28,286 bases of DNA from a virus (IMGVR_UViG_3300031933_000154:1-28286); one strand, 5' to 3'; positions 1 through 6,355 are shown, counted from the first letter of the stretch. Program-made: numbers and translations. The notes: generated by a model not told the origin, from the sequence alone.

Positions 1-67
1 CACAATATATAAGCAACTACGCTATCGCTTCGCAGCTCATATATTTCCTACGTTAGAAAAACATTGC
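1..67 (-). repeat. Imperfect palindrome, attC-like
   Basis: The arms ATATATAAGC (5-14) and GCTCATATAT (35-44) pair at 9 of 10 positions around a partly self-complementary 20-base centre. A CGTTAG box follows at 51-56. It lies just downstream of a small minus-strand ORF. Long imperfect hairpins bordered by GTTAG-type boxes are the hallmark of integron attC sites, and I infer that identity. The left boundary is cut by the window edge, so the opposite core site cannot be seen. Confidence 0.4.
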
Positions 68-295
68 CTACCCGCGTTTGTACCCATTATTTTTAAGCAT
101 TTTGTCTATGTTTTTTATTTCTTTTTTCATCTCTGTATCCCAATCCCCTTCTTCTTCCGGCCCAGCTGAACACCCATACATAGCCTCAATAGTGTCAATA
201 ATATTTAACATACTTTTGAGTTGCTTATCTGTAAATTCTAAAACTATTTTTCCCATCGCTCTAAAACGTTTTCTAACAAGCTTGTAATATGCCAT
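68..295 (-). CDS. Small hypothetical protein (75 aa)
   Basis: I do not recognise this protein. It is basic at the N-terminus and has an acidic centre (GPEEEGDWD) followed by a lysine-rich C-terminal helix. There is no signal peptide, membrane segment or metal motif. An internal ATG at 256 gives a 62-residue protein starting MGKIVLEF, and it follows an AGAG tract, so it is an equally good start. The gene lies alone between two palindromic spacers and shares its orientation with the next small ORF, which fits a gene-cassette arrangement better than the tightly coupled phage operon that begins near 808. It could belong to the phage as an accessory gene. Confidence 0.45.
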   Translation of the reverse strand: MAYYKLVRKRFRAMGKIVLEFTDKQLKSMLNIIDTIEAMYGCSAGPEEEGDWDTEMKKEIKNIDKMLKNNGYKRG

Positions 296-304
296 GCCTG
301 TTAT

Positions 305-380
305 TGTTAGTGCCGTGAAAATTTACTTTGTTCGGCTTGCACGGCACATACAAGCCGGGACGTTAGCGTTCATACTAACG
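305..380. repeat. Nested inverted repeats between two small ORFs
   Basis: Three stems are visible: GTGCCGTG (about 311-318) with CACGGCAC (about 340-347), GGCTTG with CAAGCC inside and after it, and CGTTAG (361-366) with CTAACG (375-380). The first two interleave and cannot both form at once. GTTAG/CTAAC boxes mark both edges. This matches the style of an integron recombination site and separates the ORFs at 68-295 and 375-623. It could also be a terminator or RNA element, although there is no T-run next to the stems. Confidence 0.4.
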
Positions 381-623
381 ATGGTATTTATAAGGTCGTT
401 CATGTCCTTTTTTACAATGCTTCGCTCTTGGCACGAATGGCATATCAATTAATTTAGGTATCTCAATTTTTGTTGGCTGGATAATTTTATCAAAGTTATC
501 AATCTCACTAATGGGTATTTCATCAGCCTTTTCAATAAAAACAATATTGTCGTGTCCCAACTGGTTTATTATTTCTCTTGCTGTTTGTGTACCAGCTCCG
601 CATCCTACTACTAATACTTTCAT
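375..623 (-). CDS. Small protein with a Rossmann-like N-terminus (82 aa)
   Basis: The start at 623 gives MKVLVVGCGAGTQTAREI, a beta strand followed by a glycine-rich turn (GCGAGT) of the kind that begins NAD- or FAD-binding Rossmann folds. The protein is too short to hold a full dinucleotide-binding domain, so it may be a single half-fold or a fragment. A longer frame reaches a TTG at 656, but the ATG at 623 places the Rossmann strand at the very N-terminus, as is usual. The C-terminus is basic (KKGHERPYKYHR). A palindromic spacer bounds it on each side, so it may be a mobile cassette gene. The function is unknown. Confidence 0.45.
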   Translation of the reverse strand: MKVLVVGCGAGTQTAREIINQLGHDNIVFIEKADEIPISEIDNFDKIIQPTKIEIPKLIDMPFVPRAKHCKKGHERPYKYHR

Positions 624-643
624 ATCTGGTAAATAAGCCGTAC

Positions 644-680
644 GAAACGCTAACAACAGCTATAAAAAATAGCGGTTTAG
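644..680. repeat. Hairpin with GTTAG edge, attC-like
   Basis: GCTAT (659-663) pairs with ATAGC (about 669-673) around an A-rich loop. On the minus strand it is followed by TGTTGTTAGCG, giving a GTTAG box next to the hairpin. It lies just upstream of the ORF starting at 623 and is the third palindrome with such a box in the first 700 bases. The interval 681-807 carries no convincing gene. A 6-bp stem GTTCGG/CCGAAC (782-798) is the only structure there and has no T-run. Confidence 0.35.
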
Positions 681-807
681 TGCTGTACGGTCGGTTAATA
701 TTTCAATTTTACTTAATCTCATTTTGATACTTTTTGTGCTTCGATTTCCGCTACTTTTCATAGCTTCGACCGTTACAGGCAGTTCGGTAATCCCGAACAA
801 CCACTCC

Positions 808-936
808 CTAAAACAACCAGGCAAAAGGCACAATAAGTTTCCACACCGTTGCTTTTTTCATACCTTGATGTCTTGCAAAGATGTATAGAACAGGTTCTAT
901 CAAGATAATTCCGTAAATAATGCTCATTAACAACAT
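808..936 (-). CDS. Small membrane-type ORF (42 aa)
   Basis: The reading frame runs ATG (936) to TAG (808). It encodes a strongly hydrophobic first segment (roughly residues 2-21), a short basic stretch (ARHQGMKKA), then a second hydrophobic run to the C-terminus, so one or two membrane passes are likely. A second ATG at 927 is possible. It begins 20 bases after the stop of the gene at 957-1223 and would be the last gene of the early operon. Small size and lack of recognisable homologues keep confidence low. Confidence 0.35.
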   Translation of the reverse strand: MLLMSIIYGIILIEPVLYIFARHQGMKKATVWKLIVPFAWLF

Positions 937-956
937 ACCTTGTAAAATTTTGAAGT

Positions 957-1223
957 TTAAATTCGATTCAAAGTCATGCGCGACTCATACGCGAAGGCTC
1001 TTTCAGTTATCTTATCCAATAGCGAATAATCTACTTCGTAGAGGTCAGCAATCATTTTCTTATCCTCACCTTTTGCAATTGCGAAACGAGGAGCTGCCAT
1101 TGCAATTCGCTTGACGTGTTCAGGGTATTCGCTTCTGAAAATGTCAATCTCAGAATCACTTATTGAGGTTGATTCCTTGATGTCGCCAGAACACGAATAG
1201 TAGTGTAACTTAACTTCTTTCAT
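957..1223 (-). CDS. Hypothetical early phage protein (88 aa)
   Basis: Not recognised. It is a soluble, mixed-charge protein with an N-terminal beta-like segment (KEVKLHYYS) and a mainly helical remainder. There is no membrane segment or metal site. It starts 4 bases after the stop of the gene at 1228-1431, so it is translated as part of the same leftward operon. Its position at the distal end, after the replication genes, suggests an accessory early function. Confidence 0.6.
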   Translation of the reverse strand: MKEVKLHYYSCSGDIKESTSISDSEIDIFRSEYPEHVKRIAMAAPRFAIAKGEDKKMIADLYEVDYSLLDKITERAFAYESRMTLNRI

Positions 1224-1227
1224 ACCT

Positions 1228-1431
1228 TCAGACCTTTATCCTGTTGCCACATATTGAACATTCGTACATCACATAGTTGTGGTCGTGACCTATCTCGCAA
1301 TAGTCGTGTTCGCATAGGTCGCGAACTAATTTAATAGCTTCGTGCATTTGCTCCTCTTGCTGTTGAGCGTGCCGGAGGCGACCTTGCAAGTCCTCAACGA
1401 GCGCGCGGGTTTGTTCTTCTGTCATGGTCAT
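1228..1431 (-). CDS. Coiled-coil/zinc-ribbon small protein (67 aa)
   Basis: The N-terminal half is a glutamine- and glutamate-rich helix, likely a coiled coil. The C-terminal half carries spaced Cys/His residues (LCEHDYCEIGHDH, then CSICGNRIKV), which suggests a small zinc-binding knuckle. The start overlaps the stop of the preceding ORF as ATGA (1428-1431), a sign of translational coupling. A second Met two codons in is possible. It is probably a nucleic-acid- or protein-binding accessory factor, but no specific function can be assigned. Confidence 0.55.
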   Translation of the reverse strand: MTMTEEQTRALVEDLQGRLRHAQQQEEQMHEAIKLVRDLCEHDYCEIGHDHNYVMYECSICGNRIKV

Positions 1432-1613
1432 GGTTCTATTACGATATTTCGGTTGGACTTACTTGACTTCATCTGATATTTGAATCCGTAAATGGTTGTA
1501 ATGTAAATTTCTTTGATACCTACATACACCTCCCGGATTTGATTGTTATCTCGCAGCTGAATAACTCTTTTTGCGATTGCTCTTTCCGGATAAGACCGAA
1601 TGCACTGGCTCAT
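1428..1613 (-). CDS. Small hypothetical protein (61 aa) overlapping the upstream gene
   Basis: Its 5' end overlaps the 3' end of the gene at 1546-2172 by 68 bases in another frame. No later ATG gives a useful product, so the overlap is either real or the ORF is spurious. In its favour, its stop codon overlaps the next start as ATGA. The product is basic (pI clearly above 9 by inspection), with a central beta-rich section (VYVGIKEIYITTIYGFKYQMK) that could be a small DNA- or RNA-binding fold. The function is unknown. Confidence 0.45.
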   Translation of the reverse strand: MSQCIRSYPERAIAKRVIQLRDNNQIREVYVGIKEIYITTIYGFKYQMKSSKSNRNIVIEP

Positions 1614-2172
1614 ATTGTTCCTTTTGAATATTTATTTGTTCCGTTAATTCGCTGACAATACCAGCTTCGAGGTGTTTGATAATCCGCTGCAGGGAGTAAT
1701 CATTCCAGATTTGCGGATATTGAGATAGGTGCTTCATCTTATACACCATGGCTTCGGCATACACTGCCGGTGCTTTATTGGTTCTATCAACGGGGTCAGG
1801 AGCGGCGTTCTTTTGTTCGTGCTGACGTTGACGGCTTCGCTCTTCGGAGAAATTGAACAGCCAGGACTGTATCTTTTGAACAGTGACTTTTGAAGAAGTG
1901 ATTGTGTTGCGGGAATACTGCCCTATCTTCCCCCTTTCGAGTGCGAGGTCAATATCTCCCCAAGTCCAGTATCGGTACTTTGAAGAAATCAACTCATAGG
2001 ACCGGTTGACTAAGTAATACAGTGCCTCTTGCTCTGTGGTAGTTTCAATCTTCTGACCGAAGTCGAGGATTAATTCTTTAATCTTTGTCTTTATCAGTTC
2101 CCGCATATCCTGTTTGTTAATATTCGATATGCGGAAGCTGTCGTAACGTTGCGTGAGAGTTCTTTCTGACAT
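1546..2172 (-). CDS. Putative replication-associated protein (208 aa)
   Basis: It lies 11 bases after the DUF4373-type replication gene, where phages commonly encode a helicase loader or primosome partner. The sequence is helical and charged, with a motif-like stretch YRYWTWGDIDLALERGKIGQY (residues about 66-87), a polar linker near 110-135 and a basic C-terminus (NRKKSYSAAR). I see no Walker A or B motif, so it is not a DnaC-like ATPase. The role in replication is inferred only from position. Confidence 0.55.
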   Translation of the reverse strand: MSERTLTQRYDSFRISNINKQDMRELIKTKIKELILDFGQKIETTTEQEALYYLVNRSYELISSKYRYWTWGDIDLALERGKIGQYSRNTITSSKVTVQKIQSWLFNFSEERSRQRQHEQKNAAPDPVDRTNKAPAVYAEAMVYKMKHLSQYPQIWNDYSLQRIIKHLEAGIVSELTEQINIQKEQYEPVHSVLSGKSNRKKSYSAAR

Positions 2173-2183
2173 AATGATTGTGG

Positions 2184-3026
2184 TTAAATGTTATTCATTA
2201 TTTCGTCGAGACTTTTTGCGGAAGTCTGTGATGTGGTCTTTAATTCCTCCTGCCAGTTGCGGGCATTCCACCCTCCATCTTCGTAATACTTATCAGGAGA
2301 GCCAAGGAACCGTGCAAAGGTGTGTACCTTTTCGCCTGACTCTGATTTGTAGCGCATGTAACCATCCAGTTGATTTAAGAAGTAGTCTAAGCGGTTGCGG
2401 TGTTCGAGGACAGAGACGAACTGTGTGGCTTCGCGTAGCTTATCGAAGTTGTTGGCTTCGGTAAACTTAAAAAAGGTCATAATTTTTTCAACACACGCAC
2501 CTATATGTGTATTCTTCTCTTCTCTTTTCTTCTCTTCTCTTCTCTTCTCTTCTCTTATAGCATCACTTTGCATTGCATCCGCATTGCTTGTGCATTGCTT
2601 GTGCATTGCTTGTGCATTGCTTGTGCATTCGGCTTTTTGGGGTTTGTTGTTTTCATTTAACGCCTTGTCCCACCGTGCTTTAGCTGCTTTTTCTGCCCTT
2701 TGTTTACTGATTTGTTTTTTAACATTCCAGTTTTCCATGCGTCGAACGAGTGAAGGAGAGAAGAAAAATTTGCCATCTTCAATTTCAAAAAGTCCAAAAT
2801 TCTCGATGATTGTCTTTAAAATCTGTTCGCTTATGTTATATTCATAAGCCAACGCGGGAATAATTACAACAGGCAGGGAATAATCCTCCTGCTCTCTGAG
2901 GTCCTCAATCAGCATCCAGTAAATACCATAACCCTGAGCGCCTAACTGGTGACGAAGCAACAGTAATTTAGGATCGCGCTTTGCATTGCTGTCATGAGGA
3001 AAATAATATGCATCTTTCTTTGTCAT
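2184..3026 (-). CDS. Phage replication initiator, DUF4373/Lin1244-type N-terminal domain (280 aa)
   Basis: The first 110 residues match the pattern of the DUF4373 (Lin1244/Lin1753) domain: YYFPHDSNAKRDPKLLLL, a GYGIYWMLIEDLRE segment and LFEIEDGKFFFSPSLVRRM. This is a winged-helix type fold found at the N-terminus of phage replisome-organiser proteins. A low-complexity linker rich in NA/AM/Q and then RREEK repeats follows (about residues 135-170), then a helical C-terminal domain. I use the ATG at 3026, because it overlaps the previous gene's stop as ATGA and starts directly at the conserved domain. The longer frame to 3122 would overlap that gene by 100 bases. The gene probably binds an origin within its own linker region. 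Confidence 0.75.
   Translation of the reverse strand: MTKKDAYYFPHDSNAKRDPKLLLLRHQLGAQGYGIYWMLIEDLREQEDYSLPVVIIPALAYEYNISEQILKTIIENFGLFEIEDGKFFFSPSLVRRMENWNVKKQISKQRAEKAAKARWDKALNENNKPQKAECTSNAQAMHKQCTSNADAMQSDAIREEKRREEKKREEKNTHIGACVEKIMTFFKFTEANNFDKLREATQFVSVLEHRNRLDYFLNQLDGYMRYKSESGEKVHTFARFLGSPDKYYEDGGWNARNWQEELKTTSQTSAKSLDEIMNNI
2510..2630. repeat. Iteron-like 11-bp tandem repeats and pyrimidine tract, candidate replication origin
   Basis: Four perfect tandem copies of an 11-bp unit, GCATTGCTTGT, occupy 2581-2624, with a partial fifth copy after them. Next to them (about 2514-2556) is a TCTTC-type 5-bp repeat giving a long strand-asymmetric polypyrimidine tract. The 11-bp period is close to one DNA turn, so a bound protein would sit on one face. 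Origins inside the initiator gene are well known in lambdoid phages. Origin function here is inferred. Confidence 0.5.
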
Positions 3027-3232
3027 ACAACTGCCAATTTTGAGTGTTTGATCACTTTTTTTGAGAGTAGATTCTTTGCTTTTTGAAAAGAATCGAACGG
3101 GACGTAATGACATGGTTGCCATCCGAACAGTAATGTTTTCCTCTGCACCTCATAAAAGGTTGTGAATTCATCGAGAGGAAATGTTGCGATTCGGAATTTA
3201 CTCCTGACTCGCTTTAATAGTTGTGTTTTCAT
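3023..3232 (-). CDS. Hypothetical basic early protein (69 aa)
   Basis: Not recognised. It is basic at both ends, with aromatic-rich central residues (FTTFYEVQRKTLLFGWQPCHYVPFDSF) suggesting a small folded domain. Its stop overlaps the start of the replication initiator as ATGA, and it begins 3 bases after the preceding stop, so it is coupled in translation on both sides. No signal peptide or metal motif. Confidence 0.6.
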   Translation of the reverse strand: MKTQLLKRVRSKFRIATFPLDEFTTFYEVQRKTLLFGWQPCHYVPFDSFQKAKNLLSKKVIKHSKLAVV

Positions 3233-3235
3233 AAC

Positions 3236-3439
3236 CTACCGTGGAAAAATGTTAACAATATTCTCACAAATAACCTCTCCTGAACCGCCACACACTTCAC
3301 AATCAGGATTGCGGCCCTTGCAGTTGTTACATTGCTGAATTCTTTCGCAAATGACTGATCGCGTTGCGCCCTTTTTTCTTATCAGTTGTCCGCGGTATTG
3401 TTGGTCTGGTGTTTGAATTTTCTTGAATAGATTAAACAT
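3236..3439 (-). CDS. Small zinc-finger protein with DnaJ-type CxxCxG motifs (67 aa)
   Basis: Residues 37-55 read CNNCKGRNPDCEVCGGSG: two CxxC pairs each followed by G, the pattern of the DnaJ cysteine-rich zinc domain. It is therefore likely to bind one zinc ion and contact nucleic acid or protein. There is no J domain. The N-terminus is basic (FKKIQ). Its start overlaps by 8 bases the end of a 38-residue ORF upstream. It belongs to the early operon just ahead of the replication genes. Confidence 0.65.
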   Translation of the reverse strand: MFNLFKKIQTPDQQYRGQLIRKKGATRSVICERIQQCNNCKGRNPDCEVCGGSGEVICENIVNIFPR

Positions 3440-3548
3440 GCTTGAAGTAGTTTTTAATGCGTTTAAAAATGTTTGGTAATGTGTCTTTAGCCAGGTGCTT
3501 TTTCACACCGGATGGCTCTGTGATGTATAGGTGCCAGGTTTGTTTCAT
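3432..3548 (-). CDS. Small coupled ORF (38 aa)
   Basis: This short frame fills the gap between two called genes. The start overlaps the upstream stop as ATGA (3545-3548), and the end overlaps the next start by 8 bases. The product begins MKQTWHLYITEPSG and ends with a lysine- and arginine-rich helix (NIFKRIKNYFKHV). Double coupling and the absence of any other gene here argue that it is translated. The function is unknown. Confidence 0.5.
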   Translation of the reverse strand: MKQTWHLYITEPSGVKKHLAKDTLPNIFKRIKNYFKHV

Positions 3549-4015
3549 TCGATATCAAACCTCCTTAATACATTTAAGATGTCATTAATGGAATTGTCGT
3601 GAGTAGAGAACAGAGTAAATTCCAACCCTTCGAAATGATCACTTGCATTGACAGTCAAAAAATTATCGTCAACAACAATGTGGAGATTATGCATAAATGG
3701 ATGATTGATTTCTTTTACCCACCAGTAACCTGATTTATCGTCGGAATAGACTTTTTTAAATCCAGAACTTTTTAATATATCAGCTTTACTGGGAAGAGTT
3801 ATTTTAGGTGGTTCAGGCAGCAAATCCTCAACAGAGGATAATTCATCTTTGGTTCCTGAAACCCAATCCCAATCAACAGGACTCCACCCATGAAACCGAT
3901 TATCCTGGTCAACTTTGCGTTTATTACAATTACTACACACGTAATAATCATTGATACCCATGGTTTTAATTAAAATCCATTTGTGTAGTCCTATTTTACA
4001 GAGTAGTTTCATCAT
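3545..4015 (-). CDS. Hypothetical protein with N-terminal zinc knuckle (156 aa)
   Basis: With the ATG at 4015 the protein begins MMKLLCKIGLHKWILIKT and soon has CSNCNKRK. This C..H..CxxC arrangement resembles the short DUF1660-type zinc motif of prophage proteins. The rest (residues about 45-156) is an acidic alpha/beta domain ending in a helix. The start is chosen because ATGA overlaps the stop of the HTH gene upstream. The codons of this gene look more AT-rich than those of the neighbouring HNH gene. The specific role is unknown. Confidence 0.55.
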   Translation of the reverse strand: MMKLLCKIGLHKWILIKTMGINDYYVCSNCNKRKVDQDNRFHGWSPVDWDWVSGTKDELSSVEDLLPEPPKITLPSKADILKSSGFKKVYSDDKSGYWWVKEINHPFMHNLHIVVDDNFLTVNASDHFEGLEFTLFSTHDNSINDILNVLRRFDIE

Positions 4016-4329
4016 GCCTCCACAAAATTTTCCTTGTACCACTTCATAAAATTATCAACACTCATTTTGTAGCGTGTACCACCTTCGAGTGTAACTGGTA
4101 TGGTGCCGGCTTCAACGCGGCGGTAGAATGTGCGAGTTGACCAGTTGACCAGTTTGCAAATAGCAGAGGCGCTTAGCATGCCATTTTGCGAGAGTGCATC
4201 GACACGTTGCCGGAGCGTTGTGTCGGTTTCGATTTCTTCCACAACCGCTTCTACCCTTGCGAGGCGGCTGATCAGTTCTTGTAAGTCGGCCTGTTTGACC
4301 ATTACTGTTTCCGTTGATATTCCTGTCAT
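4012..4329 (-). CDS. Helix-turn-helix protein, possible excisionase (105 aa)
   Basis: Residues 1-50 form a heptad-like helix. Residues 50-105 (LSASAICKLVNWSTRTFYRRVE, then GGTRYKMSVDNFMKWYKEN) are a MerR/excisionase-type winged HTH (HTH_17), with the recognition helix around WSTRTFYRRV. In Bacteroidota mobile elements such proteins serve as excisionases or small regulators. An integrase and attP are present in this phage, so Xis is a reasonable role, although the gene is not adjacent to integrase. It is coupled to the following gene by ATGA. Confidence 0.6.
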   Translation of the reverse strand: MTGISTETVMVKQADLQELISRLARVEAVVEEIETDTTLRQRVDALSQNGMLSASAICKLVNWSTRTFYRRVEAGTIPVTLEGGTRYKMSVDNFMKWYKENFVEA

Positions 4330-4331
4330 GA

Positions 4332-4637
4332 TTACTGATTGTTTGGATGTTGGTAGGTATTTTTGTTCTTCTCTATCTGAGAAAGAGAGTAATCCAGTTC
4401 AGCATCTTTGTCCTGAACGGTTGCGCCGATTGCCCTAATTCCTTCGGCTCCAAAATCTTTTTTTAGATCGTCCGGGATGGTTTTGAGAAAGTCAATTTCG
4501 GCCTTTGCAGTGTCGATAATTGTGTTCAACAGCCCTCTGACTTCCTGCGCTGTTTTAACGTCAATTTTGCCATCTTTCAGCATTCCGATAGCTCCCAGAG
4601 CTTCGGTTCTGACATCGGATAATGTTATTTTACTCAT
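4332..4637 (-). CDS. Hypothetical helical early protein (101 aa)
   Basis: Almost entirely helical and acidic, with segments LSDVRTEALGAIGMLKDGKI and AQEVRGLLNTIIDTAKAEIDFL. No domain recognised. It starts within the stop of the HNH gene (ATGA, 4634-4637) and ends 2 bases before the HTH gene, so all three are co-translated. Proteins of this size and composition recur in early regions of Bacteroidota phages, but I know of no assigned function. Confidence 0.55.
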   Translation of the reverse strand: MSKITLSDVRTEALGAIGMLKDGKIDVKTAQEVRGLLNTIIDTAKAEIDFLKTIPDDLKKDFGAEGIRAIGATVQDKDAELDYSLSQIEKNKNTYQHPNNQ

Positions 4638-5260
4638 TGTGCTTTCTTTTGATTATTAATAACTCTTGTTAATTCCTTCTTTACACCAATAAGCTGCCTT
4701 ACTTCGGGAGGATAACGAAGCCAGGAATTTCGGAGAACATTCTCGGCCCTGGTAATCATTTCAAGATTATTGATGTTGAAATTCCGCTTGTTACCATCTT
4801 TGAAAATCACTATACAATCAGGCGGGATTGGTCCGTTGTGCTCTTCATATATCTTGCGATGAAGGAGGACGAACTTTCCTTTTTCAACCCTTACCTCCAC
4901 ATATCCTTCTTTACTGACTCGCTTGTAACCGTTGTAAGTGGTGTTGTGTGGCTCATGGCCTTTTTTAAACCACCCCTTTTCGCTTCCGGGGTGTCGCAAT
5001 CCTTTCATGCCCTTATTCCAGGCAGGCAAGCCTCTTAATCCCTCACTCTTTCGGCGGCAGAATTCCGGGTCTTTGTGAAGATCCTTTGTTATTTGTGACT
5101 TAAAGGCTTCGCTTTTCTTCAATCCTAACTGAAACGCCATATTGCGAACCTGCGACAATCTAAGATTAAGTACTGATGCAATGTCAGCGGTAAGGGTATC
5201 GGCATAACATTTGCGCAAATATTCCTTTTCTTCTTCCGTCCAATAATGTTTACCAGGCAT
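4634..5260 (-). CDS. HNH endonuclease with N-terminal Myb/SANT-like domain (208 aa)
   Basis: Residues 4-50 (YWTEEEKEYLRKCYADTLTADIASVL and on) resemble a Myb/SANT-like DNA-binding helix bundle. Residues 85-110 (HPGSEKGWFKKGHEP) resemble a NUMOD-type DNA-contact motif. The region 133-180 is an HNH_3-like nuclease: LHRKIYEEHNGPIP, then FKDGNKRNFNINNLEMITRAEN. The histidine that usually precedes the DGN motif is phenylalanine here, so catalysis may rely on H134/H141 or be weak. It is probably a free-standing homing-type nuclease. It is coupled to the next gene by ATGA. Confidence 0.75.
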   Translation of the reverse strand: MPGKHYWTEEEKEYLRKCYADTLTADIASVLNLRLSQVRNMAFQLGLKKSEAFKSQITKDLHKDPEFCRRKSEGLRGLPAWNKGMKGLRHPGSEKGWFKKGHEPHNTTYNGYKRVSKEGYVEVRVEKGKFVLLHRKIYEEHNGPIPPDCIVIFKDGNKRNFNINNLEMITRAENVLRNSWLRYPPEVRQLIGVKKELTRVINNQKKAQ

Positions 5261-5263
5261 ACC

Positions 5264-5374
5264 TTACTTATTTTTATACATCTCAATAAAATCTCTAACT
5301 GTCTTAACCCCGATATACAGGGTGGTCACTACCATTGTAGCCAGTATCAATATGTGAATGATTGCATTAAACAT
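5264..5374 (-). CDS. Single-pass small membrane protein (36 aa)
   Basis: The frame ATG (5374) to TAA (5264) encodes one hydrophobic segment (residues about 4-23, AIIHILILATMVVTTLYIG) followed by a charged tail (KTVRDFIEMYKNK). It overlaps the end of the LuxR-type gene by 8 bases and stops 3 bases before the HNH start, filling an otherwise empty 100-base gap in a compact operon. It is probably an inner-membrane peptide. The role is unknown. Confidence 0.5.
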   Translation of the reverse strand: MFNAIIHILILATMVVTTLYIGVKTVRDFIEMYKNK

Positions 5375-5750
5375 GGTAATCCTCCTTTCTTCTGCCCTGT
5401 CGGGCTGTTCGGTTTATATTGCGAGAAGCCACCGGGCGCGCTGCCCTTACGGCAGGAGTATCGAAAACAACCTGAACACCTGTTATCATCAGGAATGCGA
5501 ATATTGCAGGAGCGGCATGATGCCTGATTGCTTTTGATAGTTCGTCTTTAGTGCAGATAGCGTGGTAGATGAACCACTCGCGAACGAGATCCGTTTCCTT
5601 GCGGATGCTTAATTTATCGTAGAGGTTGCGATACAACTGATTGACTGTGTGATAACTTCTGTCCAGCTTAACCGCTATCTCTTTTTTTGTGTATCCCTGC
5701 ACTACGAGTGCCCAGATTTGAGCTTCGCGGGGTGAAACAAGTGCTTTCAT
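5367..5750 (-). CDS. LuxR-type HTH protein with C-terminal membrane segment (127 aa)
   Basis: Residues 4-60 (LVSPREAQIWALVVQGYTKKEIA...HTVNQLYRNLYDKLSI) are a GerE/LuxR HTH: the SPRE opening, the KEIA helix and the HTVN recognition helix are all present. There is no sensor domain in front. A hydrophobic stretch at about 79-96 (AAPAIFAFLMITGVQVVF) could anchor it to the membrane, followed by a basic tail (RTARQGRRK). It is probably an early or middle transcription regulator. The start overlaps the preceding stop by ATGA. Confidence 0.65.
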   Translation of the reverse strand: MKALVSPREAQIWALVVQGYTKKEIAVKLDRSYHTVNQLYRNLYDKLSIRKETDLVREWFIYHAICTKDELSKAIRHHAAPAIFAFLMITGVQVVFDTPAVRAARPVASRNINRTARQGRRKEDYHV

Positions 5751-6103
5751 AGCTTTCCGTCTGATTGTGCCACCAACCTTGATAACCGTTGGTGTAATTG
5801 AATTCGCTTACTGAACTTGGTTGTAGTCTTAAGCTGTTGACGAACGTCTCTGATTTCAGCATTAAGGGGCTTCACGATAGCCTTTTCGATGCGTGGCCTT
5901 GATATAGCTTCGAGACAGTGAGCGGGCATAAGTAGGACAGACCGGAGTTCGCACTCATTAGGTTCTAACCTTACATTGTAAAGTCTGTGGTGGTCTTTTT
6001 GATTGACATGAGTAATGCGGCCTTTTGTGCCGATTATTCCTGAAGGGATGTCTTTCGTTTCAGGAATGGCGGTTACTCTTACGAGGTCGTGTTTTTGAAA
6101 CAT
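5747..6103 (-). CDS. Hypothetical protein with SH3/KOW-like N-terminus (118 aa)
   Basis: Residues 1-65 (FQKHDLVRVTAIPE, SGIIGTKGRITHV, LYNVRLEPNECELRSVLLMPAHCLEAI) have the strand-turn pattern of small SH3-like or KOW barrels that bind nucleic acid or ribosomal partners. The C-terminal half is a basic helix that may form a coiled coil. It is not a named family that I can confirm. An AC-rich leader ending CACCTCACGCT lies directly before the ATG. It is coupled by ATGA to the LuxR-type gene. Confidence 0.6.
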   Translation of the reverse strand: MFQKHDLVRVTAIPETKDIPSGIIGTKGRITHVNQKDHHRLYNVRLEPNECELRSVLLMPAHCLEAISRPRIEKAIVKPLNAEIRDVRQQLKTTTKFSKRIQLHQRLSRLVAQSDGKL

Positions 6104-6130
6104 AGCGTGAGGTGTTTAATTGATTATACA

Positions 6131-6355
6131 TTAGGCAACCTCTTGACCGAGTTGCTTTAGAATTGCTTTAATTTCATTGCACTGGTTTTTTGTTAGCCAC
6201 AAATCGCCACGCATAGCGAGATAAAAGGTATTGGGTGCTGTCCAACCCTGACTGGCCATTACTGCGTGACGGAATTGAGGTTGAATATTGCGGGGGAGAC
6301 TATCGTAAACCTCCCTGAAATCGTACTTCGCTTTGTGTTGGAGAATCTTAATCAT
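6131..6355 (-). CDS. Hypothetical early protein (74 aa)
   Basis: Basic and helical: KYDFREVYDSLPRNIQPQFRHAVMASQGW, then a tail LTKNQCNEIKAILKQLGQEV. The pattern could be a compact DNA-binding helical bundle, but I recognise no family. It is the first intact gene of the early operon downstream of the CRISPR array. Its start overlaps the stop of a truncated frame (6348-6449), showing that another gene once lay immediately upstream. Confidence 0.6.
   Translation of the reverse strand: MIKILQHKAKYDFREVYDSLPRNIQPQFRHAVMASQGWTAPNTFYLAMRGDLWLTKNQCNEIKAILKQLGQEVA

Noticed and set aside
660-761. Minus-strand ORF of 33 residues ending in the hairpin at 660
   Set aside because: It is very short, ends inside a palindrome, has no coupling to neighbours, and its C-terminal residues are just the translated hairpin.
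2395-2847. Plus-strand ORF of 150 residues opposite the replication initiator
   Set aside because: It is an antisense shadow. Its sequence (repeated SSLLFSSLL and LVHCLCIACAL) simply reads through the tandem repeats.
3027-3122. Extended N-terminus of the DUF4373 protein
   Set aside because: The extension overlaps a coupled upstream gene and the conserved domain begins at the ATG at 3026, which overlaps that gene's stop as ATGA.
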